Source: an uncultured Hyphomonas sp.
GTDB lineage: Bacteria > Pseudomonadota > Alphaproteobacteria > Caulobacterales > Hyphomonadaceae
DNA length: 64,000 nucleotides
Assembly (NCBI RefSeq): GCF_963678875.1
Contig: NZ_OY787456.1
Location: forward strand, 930,001 to 994,000
Direction: 5' to 3'
Positions 1-8,500 of this stretch are shown piece after piece. The translations under genes and the position numbers were made by a program. Under the pieces are notes generated by a model. The model searched no databases. It saw only the letters and a list, made by a program, of their open reading frames with translations, and had not been told where the DNA came from. Within the stretch, counting starts at the first letter, position 1. Each line of letters opens with the position of its first letter.

Positions 1-75
1 AGCGAAAAGGGCGAACCGGACGCCGTCACCAAACGCTTCAGCATCCTGAAAGCCATCCGGACCGGGCAGGTCTAG
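1..75 (+). CDS. C-terminal end of an unidentified protein (partial)
   Basis: The first 24 codons of the window read without a stop as SEKGEPDAVTKRFSILKAIR followed by TGQV and a TAG. The codon use is GC-rich like the neighbouring genes, so this is probably the tail of a real gene whose start lies outside the window. Too little is visible to name a family. Its stop codon shares the bases CTAG with the stop codon of the convergent MerR-type gene, giving a 4-bp tail-to-tail overlap. It could still be a chance open frame, as only 75 bases are seen. Confidence 0.45.
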   Translation, partial: SEKGEPDAVTKRFSILKAIRTGQV

Positions 76-494
76 GCTTCAAACGCCTTCAGGATCGGGC
101 AAGGGCCACCTTCCGTGTCGTCGCAGCGATCGGCCAGCCGGTTCAGGGATGCACGGGCCCGCTTCAGTTCCTTGATCTGAACGTCGAGCGCCTCGATGCG
201 ATTGCGGGCCATCTGGCGCACCTCGACCCGGTCCGACGTTGCGTCGAGTTCGATGAGGCGGTCAATCTGCTTCAGTGTGAATCCTGCGGCCTGGGCGAGC
301 CGAATGAATTTCAGCCGCTCAACATCCGGCGGACCATACTTGCGCGTTCCGCCTGACGTGCCGCCTCCCGACGGTCGCGCGGGCAGCGCCATGAGGCCGA
401 GGCGCTGGTAGTACCTGATGGTTTCTACCCCTACACCGCCAGCGCGGGCGAGCTGTCCGATGCTCAGCAAATTTTCGTCTTGCAACCGTACCAT
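72..494 (-). CDS. MerR-family transcriptional regulator (Hg-MerR-like C-terminus)
   Basis: A 140-residue MerR-type regulator. The N-terminal winged helix holds the signature from LSIGQLARAGG through VGVETIRYYQRLGLM (about residues 9-35), with a Gly/Thr-rich insertion in the wing (residues 42-50). A dimerisation coiled coil follows, and the C-terminal loop has Cys124 and Cys132 in the form C-x7-C just before PIL. Mercury-sensing MerR proteins carry a C-x8-C at this place plus a third Cys near residue 82; that third Cys is absent here (sequence ELDATSDRVEV), so a mercury sensor of the classical type is doubtful. The start chosen is the ATG directly before VRLQDENLL; longer forms would run through the divergent promoter. 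The gene is divergent from a glutaredoxin-MauE fusion, its likely target. Confidence 0.85.
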   Translation of the reverse strand: MVRLQDENLLSIGQLARAGGVGVETIRYYQRLGLMALPARPSGGGTSGGTRKYGPPDVERLKFIRLAQAAGFTLKQIDRLIELDATSDRVEVRQMARNRIEALDVQIKELKRARASLNRLADRCDDTEGGPCPILKAFEA

Positions 495-511
495 GGTACG
501 GAACTTATATG
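480..511 (+). promoter_or_regulatory. MerR-type promoter/operator with 19-bp spacer and 16-bp dyad
   Basis: The sequence shows TTGCAA (480-485), a 19-base spacer, then TTATAT (505-510). The spacer contains the perfect palindrome CCGTACCATGGTACGG (486-501). An overlong 19-bp spacer centred on a dyad is the known hallmark of promoters twisted into activity by MerR-family regulators. It faces the glutaredoxin-MauE gene, whose ATG lies about 35 bases downstream. The start codon of the divergent regulator lies inside the dyad. That the regulator binds here is inference from position and form. Confidence 0.82.
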
Positions 512-544
512 CGGGGGATCCTGTTCTCAAGTGGAGTTGATCCC

Positions 545-1285
545 ATGCCATCTTCAAAACAAACCGCCGTACTCTACCGGATGCAAACACCGGAGCACAC
601 TTGTCCATTCGGCCTGCGGAGCCGCGCATTGCTGCGCAGCAAGGGCTTTACGGTGGACGACCGGCTGTTGGTGTCCCGGGAGCAGACGGATGCCTTCAAG
701 GCCGAACACGATGTGAAGACGACACCGCAAACATTCATCGACGGCCAGCGGATCGGTGGCCATGAAGACCTGCGGAAGTATTTCGGCCTTCCAGTCCGGG
801 ACAAGGAAAAGAAAACCTACAGGCCGGTCATCGCAATTTTTGCATCAGCCGCATTGATGGCCGCAGCCATGAGCTGGGCGGTGCCCGGGACGTTTCTGAC
901 AATTCGGACGGCAGAATGGTTCATCGCAATCAGCATGTGTTTGCTGGCGGTGCAGAAGCTGCAGGATCTCGATGCGTTCACCAACACTTTCCTGGGATAC
1001 GACCTGCTGGCTCGCCGGCAATTACGATATGCCTATGTTTATCCGTTTGCCGAGCTTCTGGCTGGCGTCCTGATGATCGCAGGCGCGTTGATGTGGTTCG
1101 CCGCACCGCTCGCCCTTTTTATCGGGGCAATTGGTGCGGTCTCGGTCTACCGGGCAGTCTATACTGAGAAGCGTGACCTCAAATGCGCCTGCGTGGGCGG
1201 CAACTCCAATGTTCCGTTGGGCTTCGTCTCATTGCTGGAGAACGTCATGATGGTGGCCATGGCGACCTGGATGCTGCTGAAATAG
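545..1285 (+). CDS. Glutaredoxin domain fused to MauE/DoxX-like redox membrane domain
   Basis: A 246-residue protein with two parts. Residues 8-80 look like a glutaredoxin fold: the active-site segment is HTCPFGLRSRALL (Cys20, so CPFG rather than CPYC, a monothiol form), followed by the cis-proline motif KTTPQTFIDG and an IGG turn. Residues 94-246 form about four to five membrane helices of the MauE/DoxX type, ending in DLKCACVGGNSNVPLG (Cys214 and Cys216), typical of MauE-like redox-linked proteins. The likely role is thiol electron transfer across or within the inner membrane; the substrate is unknown. The start has GGAG nine bases upstream. It is driven by the MerR-type promoter and is probably a single-gene target of the divergent regulator. 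Confidence 0.82.
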   Translation: MPSSKQTAVLYRMQTPEHTCPFGLRSRALLRSKGFTVDDRLLVSREQTDAFKAEHDVKTTPQTFIDGQRIGGHEDLRKYFGLPVRDKEKKTYRPVIAIFASAALMAAAMSWAVPGTFLTIRTAEWFIAISMCLLAVQKLQDLDAFTNTFLGYDLLARRQLRYAYVYPFAELLAGVLMIAGALMWFAAPLALFIGAIGAVSVYRAVYTEKRDLKCACVGGNSNVPLGFVSLLENVMMVAMATWMLLK

Positions 1286-1292
1286 GGCGGGA

Positions 1293-2696
1293 CTATTCGG
1301 CGGCGATGGCAGCCTGCGCTGCCAGCCAGTTGTCGATGTCCTGCAGGGCGCGCGCGGCCTGGGCGCCTTTTTTGGAACGGCCTTTGGCCTTGCCGCGCAG
1401 GCGCTTGCCGTTCTCGTCCTTTTTCGGGAAATCCTCGATGTCCGGAAACAGGCCGAAATTGACGTTCATCGGTTGGAAGGTCTGCTTGCCTTCAAGGTGC
1501 CCGCCCGTGATGTGCGTGATCAGCGCCCCAAGCGCCGTTGTTGGCGGCGGCGTGTCCAGCGTGCGGCCAAGGCGTTCTGCGGCGGCGAAGCGCCCTGCCA
1601 GCAGTCCCATGGCCGCGCTTTCGACATAGCCTTCGACACCGGTCACCTGACCGGCAAAGCGCAGGCGCGGCATGGATTTCATGCGCAGCTGAGCGTCCAG
1701 CAGTTTCGGAGAGTTCAGGAACGTATTCCGGTGGATGCCGCCAAGGCGCGCGAACTCTGCCTTCTCAAGGCCCGGGATCTTTCGGAAGATGTCGCCTTGT
1801 GCGCCGTATTTCAGCTTGGTCTGGAAGCCGACCATGTTCCACAGCGTGCCAAGGGCATTGTCCTGGCGCAGCTGCACGACGGCATGGGCCTTCACGTCCG
1901 GCTGGTGTGGATTGGTCAGGCCCACGGGCTTCATTGGGCCGAAGCGCAAGGTTTCGCGGCCGCGTTCCGCCATCACTTCGATGGGCAGGCAGCCTTCGAA
2001 GTAAGGCGTGTCCTTTTCCCAGTCGCGGAATTCAGTCTTCTCACCGGCGATCAGTGCATCGATGAAGGCGTTGTATTGCTCTTCCGTCAGCGGACAGTTG
2101 ATGTAGGCCGCCGTGTCACCGCCGGGGCCCGGCTTGTCATAGCGGCTCTGGCGCCAGGCTTTGTCCATGTCGATGGAGTCGAAATAGACGATCGGGGCGA
2201 TCGCGTCGAAGAAGGCGAGGTCGTCTTCGCCGGTGTGCGCATGGATCGCTTCGGCGAGCGGAATGGATGTCAGCGGGCCGGTGGCGACGATCACGCTGTC
2301 CCAGTCTTCCGGCGGAAGCCCGACGATTTCCTCGCGGACGATGGTGACGTTCGGATGCGCTTCCAGCTTGGCCGTCACGGCTTCGGCAAAGCCTTCCCGG
2401 TCCACCGCCAGGGCGCTGCCCGCCGGGACCTGGTGTTCGGCAGCCGTGGAAATGATCAGTCCGTTCGCGCGGCGCATCTCTTCGTGCAGCACGCCGACCG
2501 CGTTTGATGTGTGATCGTCAGAGCGGAACGAGTTCGAGCAGACAAGCTCGGCCAGCTTGTCGGTCTGGTGGGCTTCGGTGCCCTTCACGCCGCGCATTTC
2601 GTGCAGGATGACGGGCACGCCGGCATTCGCTGCCTGCCAGGTGGCTTCCGATCCGGCCATGCCGCCGCCGATGATATGAATAGGTTTGATGCTCAT
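1293..2696 (-). CDS. trmFO: Methylenetetrahydrofolate-tRNA-(uracil-5-)-methyltransferase TrmFO
   Basis: A 467-residue flavoprotein that forms 5-methyluridine at position 54 of tRNA with methylene-tetrahydrofolate as carbon donor. The FAD-binding start PIHIIGGGMAGSEA (residues 5-18) and the segment ELVCSNSFRS with Cys53 are characteristic; a second conserved cysteine sits in FEGCLPIE (Cys236). In the Bacillus enzyme the matching cysteines are implicated in catalysis. The C-terminal region carries a basic stretch (KRLRGKAKGRSKKG) that looks like an RNA-contacting tail and is longer than I expect for the family. It is transcribed divergently from the membrane-protein genes downstream on the plus strand, with 78 bases between starts. 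Presence of trmFO rather than trmA fits an alphaproteobacterium. Confidence 0.95.
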   Translation of the reverse strand: MSIKPIHIIGGGMAGSEATWQAANAGVPVILHEMRGVKGTEAHQTDKLAELVCSNSFRSDDHTSNAVGVLHEEMRRANGLIISTAAEHQVPAGSALAVDREGFAEAVTAKLEAHPNVTIVREEIVGLPPEDWDSVIVATGPLTSIPLAEAIHAHTGEDDLAFFDAIAPIVYFDSIDMDKAWRQSRYDKPGPGGDTAAYINCPLTEEQYNAFIDALIAGEKTEFRDWEKDTPYFEGCLPIEVMAERGRETLRFGPMKPVGLTNPHQPDVKAHAVVQLRQDNALGTLWNMVGFQTKLKYGAQGDIFRKIPGLEKAEFARLGGIHRNTFLNSPKLLDAQLRMKSMPRLRFAGQVTGVEGYVESAAMGLLAGRFAAAERLGRTLDTPPPTTALGALITHITGGHLEGKQTFQPMNVNFGLFPDIEDFPKKDENGKRLRGKAKGRSKKGAQAARALQDIDNWLAAQAAIAAE

Positions 2697-2774
2697 GGTC
2701 GGGACATGCGCAGGCCGGCCGGTTCCGTCAAGACGGGGTTTGCGGCTGCGGCCGGGGGCGCTAAGGCATTCTGC

Positions 2775-3593
2775 ATGGACTCAAATACCTCATCCCCGGC
2801 GTCTTCGCCCTCCATTCCGGACCTGATCGTACAGGCTTGGCGCCTTGCTGCGCAGGCGGCCCTGCCGGGCCTGCCATGGCTGGCCCTGCTGGCCCTGATG
2901 GGCGGTTTCTACAAATGGGCGCTCAGCACAGGCACGGGTGGCACGATGCTGACGCTGGCGGCGCTGGCCGTCCTCTTCTTCGCCGGGGTGCAGGCCTCGC
3001 TGATGATTTACCGGGCAATGATTCCCGGGGCGAAGGGGGCGTTCATGGCCCTGATGCACATGAACCTCGCCGTTTACCTCGCTTTCTTCTTCATCAGCTT
3101 CTTCATTTTCTTCTTCGTCGGCATCTTCGGCGTGGTGATGCTGCAACTGTCTGGCCTGGTGGATCTCGCGGCCGAAGGGGCGGACGAGCAGATACCTGCT
3201 GCGCTCGCGGGCATGATGTCGACCCCCTATGGCTGGGCGCTGTCCATCGTTTACGCGACCGGACTTGGCGGGCTGGCCTTTCTCGCCCTGCGCCTGCTGC
3301 TGGCAGGGGCCGCGACGGTGCAAACGGGGCAGGTGATGGTGTTCCGAACCTGGCGTTGGACAAAGGGCGATGCGTTGCGCTTCGGTGCAGCCAGCCTGGT
3401 CACGCACGTTCTACCGTTCCTTGTGGGCTATATCGCGAACCTCGTGATCATCGCCGCAGCCGGAAAGGGTGAAGTCGCCCTGTTCGCGACAGGGGCCAGC
3501 GGGCTCTTGCTGCAGGTGCCGTTCATCCTTGCGGGGCATGGCCTCGCCGTCGCCGCATTGAAAGCGGTCCATCCCCCGGGCAGCGTTGCCTAG
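2775..3593 (+). CDS. Polytopic membrane protein, first of three tandem paralogues
   Basis: A 272-residue membrane protein of unknown function with about six hydrophobic helices. The start ATG gives MDSNTSSPASSPSIPDLIVQ; the frame is open further upstream but that part overlaps the trmFO promoter region and antisense coding. In the middle it has RLLLAGAATV...GQVMVFRTWRWTKGDALRF, which lines up with the same place in the next two proteins (R-[LF]-x-[PAL]-x-x-A-x-T-[VL] then W-x-x-[ST]-[KR]-G). The three are therefore diverged copies of one family. It is the shortest and most diverged of the three and ends PPGSVA instead of the EFD ending of the others. No catalytic motif is visible. Confidence 0.75.
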   Translation: MDSNTSSPASSPSIPDLIVQAWRLAAQAALPGLPWLALLALMGGFYKWALSTGTGGTMLTLAALAVLFFAGVQASLMIYRAMIPGAKGAFMALMHMNLAVYLAFFFISFFIFFFVGIFGVVMLQLSGLVDLAAEGADEQIPAALAGMMSTPYGWALSIVYATGLGGLAFLALRLLLAGAATVQTGQVMVFRTWRWTKGDALRFGAASLVTHVLPFLVGYIANLVIIAAAGKGEVALFATGASGLLLQVPFILAGHGLAVAALKAVHPPGSVA

Positions 3594-3647
3594 GCGGCCG
3601 AAACCGGCTTAGTTTTCCGCCCTAGGGACAAAGCAGAGGGACGCAGC

Positions 3648-4622
3648 ATGGCCAGCCGGTTCACATTTGACGGGGCACTTATGTTCGGCTTCCGCGCGGC
3701 GCATGCGCGGTCGTTTCCATGGAAATTCGCGCTTGCATTCGCTGTGATCAGCACGGTTCTGACAGCACTGTTTGTCTGGCTCGTGAAAGATACGCTTTTC
3801 GGCTTTGTCAGTTCGATGGAACAGCTGGACCAGTCCGGGATCGACGATCCGGCCATCATCTTCCAGGCGATGTTCAGCACGCTTGGCAGCATGGTACCCG
3901 TGGCAGTCCTTGGCGGGCTCGCCAGCCTTGTCATTTGGGCCATGTTCATGACTGCCACCCAGCGGCGCTATATCCGGGATGAGGCTTTCTCGATCCGGTT
4001 TGGCCCGGACGAGTTGCGGATGATGGGGGCCGGCCTCGTCTGGTTTCTCGGGGTGTCGGTTGTCTATGTCCTGCCGCTGCTGGTCATGCTGCCCGCCTTC
4101 GGCCTGATCACCGATTTCTATCATGGCGACATCACCGAGGAACAACTGGCAATGTCGCTGCTCAGCCGGGCAGGCATTGTTGCCGTCTTCTTCCTGCTGA
4201 CGCTCCCGTTCTACGTCTTCTTCGCAACACGGTTTTCGCCGGTGTTTGCCATGACGCTGAAAGAAGGGAAAATCGCGTTTGGGGATGCCTGGATTGCCTC
4301 GCGCGGCCGGTTCTGGCCGATCCTCGGGGCGTATCTGATTGTCGCGATCATCGGGGGGATGGCCGTGGGCTTTGCCTCGACCATTCTGGAAACACTGATG
4401 ACGCCGGCATTCATGAATTCCTTGAGCGTTGTGGACGATATCTCCGAACTGGAAAGCCTGTTCACCCCTGTCGTTGTCGCAGCCATGCTGGCCTACACCT
4501 TCATCCGCTATTTCCTCTCGGGATTGCTGATGCACTTCGTGAACGGCCCGGCCGCCTTCGCCGCAAGGCACGACCCGCGCGGCAGCGTGGATGACGCGCT
4601 GAACGTTTCCGAATTCGACTAA
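3648..4622 (+). CDS. Polytopic membrane protein, second of three tandem paralogues
   Basis: A 324-residue integral membrane protein with about six to seven hydrophobic segments. It begins MASRFTFDGALMFGFRAAHA, then WKFALAFAVI, and ends GPAAFAARHDPRGS...NVSEFD. These features recur in the next gene (WKFALAYAAM; GPAALAARTDPDW...VGEFD), so the two are clear paralogues; the motif RFSPVFAMTL...AWIASRGRFW also ties it to the gene before. A GAGGGACGCAGC ribosome-binding region precedes the ATG. It lies 11 bases from the next gene, so the two are very likely co-transcribed. Function unknown; the soluble loops are short, which suggests a scaffold, carrier or envelope-stress role rather than an enzyme, but this is guesswork. 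Confidence 0.78.
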   Translation: MASRFTFDGALMFGFRAAHARSFPWKFALAFAVISTVLTALFVWLVKDTLFGFVSSMEQLDQSGIDDPAIIFQAMFSTLGSMVPVAVLGGLASLVIWAMFMTATQRRYIRDEAFSIRFGPDELRMMGAGLVWFLGVSVVYVLPLLVMLPAFGLITDFYHGDITEEQLAMSLLSRAGIVAVFFLLTLPFYVFFATRFSPVFAMTLKEGKIAFGDAWIASRGRFWPILGAYLIVAIIGGMAVGFASTILETLMTPAFMNSLSVVDDISELESLFTPVVVAAMLAYTFIRYFLSGLLMHFVNGPAAFAARHDPRGSVDDALNVSEFD

Positions 4623-4633
4623 GGCACGCCTCC

Positions 4634-5578
4634 ATGAACCCGCTCCCGTTCAGTTTCGGAAATGCCGTCACCCATTTTACGAAAACGGGCGGGCCAGCCG
4701 GGTTCCTGTGGAAGTTCGCCCTGGCTTATGCCGCGATGGCCTGCCTGGTTCAGGCCGTCTCGGTCATGCTTCAGTGGCCGGTTTATGAGGCGTACATCCA
4801 GCTATTCACGGGGGATGGCGGGTTTGAGCGATATGCCGAAGACATGGAGGACGTGTCCGTCGCCTCTTCGCTGAGCGGTCTGCTCGTCATGCCATTGGGA
4901 ATTCTGCTCTGGGTCATGTTCGAGGCGGCGAACCAACGCCGCTACATGCGCGGGGACGGCTTCGGACTGCGCATTGGCGCAGATGAGGGACGCCTGTTGA
5001 TCGTAGGCCTGATCTGGATTGCGCTGTTTATCGGCATGTATCTCGGTTTTGCCGTCACGGTCGCGATCCCCGTCGCTGCGGGTTTCCTGTTTGCCCCGGA
5101 CGGCGTCGTCCTTGCCATACTGCTCGGCGTTGTGATGATGATTGGCTACATGATGTTCGTGTTGTGGCTTTCCGCGCGCCTTTCTGCCGCCGCCGCCCTG
5201 ACGGTCAGAGACCGGCAGATCCGCTTCTTTGAATCCTGGCGCGTTACCCGCGGAAAAGGCTGGACGATTGTCGGGTCATGGATCGTCCTGGGGCTGATCG
5301 CGATGTTTGTGCTGATCCTGTTCTATCTTCTGCTCGCAGCGCTCGGAATTGGACTGCTGTCAGCACAACTGCCCGGAGTGATGGATGGCGGCGCATCGGA
5401 AGACGAAATCATCGGGGCGATCATTTCCCCCATGTTCTGGCTGCCGATGCTGGCGGTTGTCCTCGCCTTCACCATCGCGCAATCCACGCTGATGCACATT
5501 TTCAGCGGGCCAGCTGCGCTTGCCGCCCGTACGGATCCGGACTGGATCAGCGCGGGCATGGTTGGCGAGTTCGACTAG
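4634..5578 (+). CDS. Polytopic membrane protein, third of three tandem paralogues
   Basis: A 314-residue membrane protein that closely follows the previous gene. It starts MNPLPFSFGNAVTHFTKTGG, followed by a first helix after WKFALAYAAMACLV, and has the family motif RLSAAAALTV...SWRVTRGKGWTIVGSW in its second half. It ends LMHIFSGPAALAARTDPDW and GEFD, as its neighbour does. About six to seven membrane helices are visible. The tail-to-tail neighbour is uvrA with an 18-base gap. The repeated family motif W-x-x-[ST]-R-G-x-x-W between helices may be a conserved cytoplasmic loop. No function can be given. Confidence 0.78.
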   Translation: MNPLPFSFGNAVTHFTKTGGPAGFLWKFALAYAAMACLVQAVSVMLQWPVYEAYIQLFTGDGGFERYAEDMEDVSVASSLSGLLVMPLGILLWVMFEAANQRRYMRGDGFGLRIGADEGRLLIVGLIWIALFIGMYLGFAVTVAIPVAAGFLFAPDGVVLAILLGVVMMIGYMMFVLWLSARLSAAAALTVRDRQIRFFESWRVTRGKGWTIVGSWIVLGLIAMFVLILFYLLLAALGIGLLSAQLPGVMDGGASEDEIIGAIISPMFWLPMLAVVLAFTIAQSTLMHIFSGPAALAARTDPDWISAGMVGEFD

Positions 5579-5596
5579 GGAGAGCTGCCCTCTCTG

Positions 5597-8500
5597 CTAT
5601 TTGGCGGAGCTGGCTGCTTTCGTCTTGCGGCCCTTCGCGGGTGCCTTGGCAGGGGCTTTCTTGGCGGCAGGCTTTTTCGCACTGGTTTTGGACGGCGATG
5701 ATTTCTTCGCCGCGGCCTTGCTGGCGGACTTCGTTTCCGCCGCAGCAGGCTTCGACCGCTTGTTGCGGGCCGCGCGTCGCTCATCCTGCCGCCGGAAGGT
5801 TTCTGCCAGGAAACGCCCGGTCCAGCTTTCCTTGCTGGCGGCGATGTCTTCCGGCGTGCCCGCTGCGATCAGCTGGCCACCGCCATCGCCGCCTTCCGGA
5901 CCGATGTCCAATACCCAGTCGGCCGTCTTCACGACATCCAGATTGTGCTCGATCACCAGCACGGTGTTACCGCCATCGACCAGTTCATGCAGCACTTCGA
6001 GCAGCTTGCGCACATCTTCGAAGTGGAGACCCGTCGTCGGCTCGTCGAGAATATACAGTGTGCGGCCGGTCGCGCGCTTTGACAGTTCCTTGGCGAGCTT
6101 TACGCGTTGCGCCTCACCGCCAGACAGGGTCGTCGCCTGCTGGCCGACCTTGATATAGCCAAGGCCGACCCGGTTCAGCGTTTCCAGCTTGTTGGCAATG
6201 GCGGGCACGGCGGAGAAGAACTTCGCGCCGTCTTCGACCGTCATGTCCAGCACGTCGGCGATGGACTTGCCTTTGAACTTCACTTCCAGCGTCTCGCGAT
6301 TGTAGCGCTGGCCCTTGCAGGTTTCGCACGTCACGTAGACGTCCGGCAGGAAGTGCATCTCGATCTTGATGACGCCGTCGCCTTCGCAGGCTTCACAGCG
6401 GCCGCCTTTGACGTTGAAGCTGAACCGGCCCGGCGCATAGCCGCGGGCCTTGGCTTCCGGCAGGCCGGCATACCAGTCGCGGATCGGGCCAAAGGCCCCG
6501 GTATAGGTCGCCGGGTTCGAACGCGGGGTGCGTCCGATGGGGCTCTGGTCAATGTCGATCACCTTGTCGAGGTGTTCGAGGCCCTGAATGCTCTCATAGG
6601 GCAGCGGCGGGCTGGAGGCGCCATTCAGCTTGCGGGCCAGCGCCTTGTACAGCGTCTCGATGATGAGGGTGGACTTGCCGCCGCCCGACACGCCCGTTAC
6701 GCAGGTGAAGCTGCCGAGCGGAATGGTCGCGTTCACGCTCCTCAGATTGTTGCCCGTCGCGCCCTTCAGCGTGATCTTCCGCTTGACCTTCTCCACCGGA
6801 CGCCGTTTCGGAATGGCGATTTCGCGTGTGCCGTTCAGATAGTCTGCCGTCAGACTGTCTTTCGATTTCAGGATGTCTGCGGGCGTGCCTTCTGCAATGA
6901 TTTCGCCGCCATGCACACCGGCGCGGGGGCCCATGTCGATGACATGGTCTGCTGTCAGGATCGCGTCCTCATCATGCTCCACCACGATGACGGAGTTGCC
7001 GAGATCGCGCAGCCGCTTCAGCGTTTCCAGCAGGCGTTCATTGTCGCGCTGGTGCAGGCCGATGCTTGGCTCGTCCAGCACGTAAAGCACGCCGGTCAGT
7101 CCGGAGCCGATCTGGCTGGCGAGGCGGATGCGCTGGCTTTCCCCGCCTGACAGCGTACCGGAGGCGCGCGACAGGCTGAGATAGTCGAGGCCGACATCGT
7201 TGAGGAAGACCAGACGGTCGTTGATCTCTTTCAGGATGCGGGAGGCGATCTGGTTCTGCTGCTTGGTCAGCGTCTTGTGCGCGACGGCAAACCATTCGTC
7301 CGCTTCCCGGATGGAGAACTGGCCGGCATCTGAAATGTCGAGTCCGGCGATCTTCACGGCCAGCGCTTCCGGCTTCAGGCGTTTGCCGCCGCAGGACGGG
7401 CAGGGCGCGGCGGCCTGGAATTTCCCGATCTCCTCGCGCACCCACTGGCTGTCAGTCTCGCGATAGCGGCGCTCGAGGTTCGGGATGACGCCTTCATACG
7501 TCTTCGTCACTTCGTAGCGGCGCATGCCGTCATCATAGACAAAGTCGATTTCGTCCTCGCCCGTGCCGAACAGGATCACGTCCTGCACCTGCTTCGACAG
7601 CTTGTTCCACGGGCTCTTAAGGTCGAATCCGTAATGGTCGGCCAGCGCCTGCAGCGTCTGGGTCTGGTAGGGCGAGGTCGACTTGGCCCAGGGCGCGATG
7701 GCGCCATTCATCAGGTCCAGATCCTTGTCCGGAACAACCAGGCCTTCATCGATCTTCAGCTGTTCGCCAAGGCCGTCACAAGTCGGGCAGGCGCCGAACG
7801 GATTGTTGAACGAGAAGAGACGTGGTTCGATTTCCGGAATTGTGAAGCCGGAAACCGGGCAGGCGAAATTGGCGCTGAAGGTTACGCGGCGCGGCTCGGT
7901 CTCGTCGTCCGCCTTGTCGGCGAATTCGGCGATGGCGATGCCGTCGGCGAGGCTGAGGGCGGTCTCGAAACTTTCGGCGAGGCGCTGCTCCATGCCTTCG
8001 CGCACGACGACCCGGTCGACCACGACGTCGATATCGTGCTTGAATTTCTTGTCGAGCTTGGGCGGGTCTTCGAGTTCATAGAACTCCCCATCCACCTTCA
8101 CGCGCTGGTAACCATTCTTCAGCAGTTCGGCGAATTCCTTGCGGTATTCCCCTTTCCGTCCACGGACGATGGGGGCCAGCAGGTAGAGGCGCGCGCCTTC
8201 AGGCAGGTCCAGCGTCCGGTCCACCATCTGGCTGACCGTCTGGCTTTCGATGGGCAGGCCGGTGGCCGGCGAATAGGGGACGCCAACGCGCGCCCAGAGG
8301 AGGCGCATATAGTCATAGATCTCCGTAACCGTGCCGACGGTGGAGCGCGGGTTCCGGCTGGTCGTCTTCTGCTCGATGGAGATGGCGGGCGACAGGCCCT
8401 CGATGCTCTCCACATCCGGTTTCTGCATCAGTTCAAGGAACTGGCGGGCATAGGCCGAGAGGCTCTCAACATAGCGGCGCTGGCCTTCGGCATAGATCGT

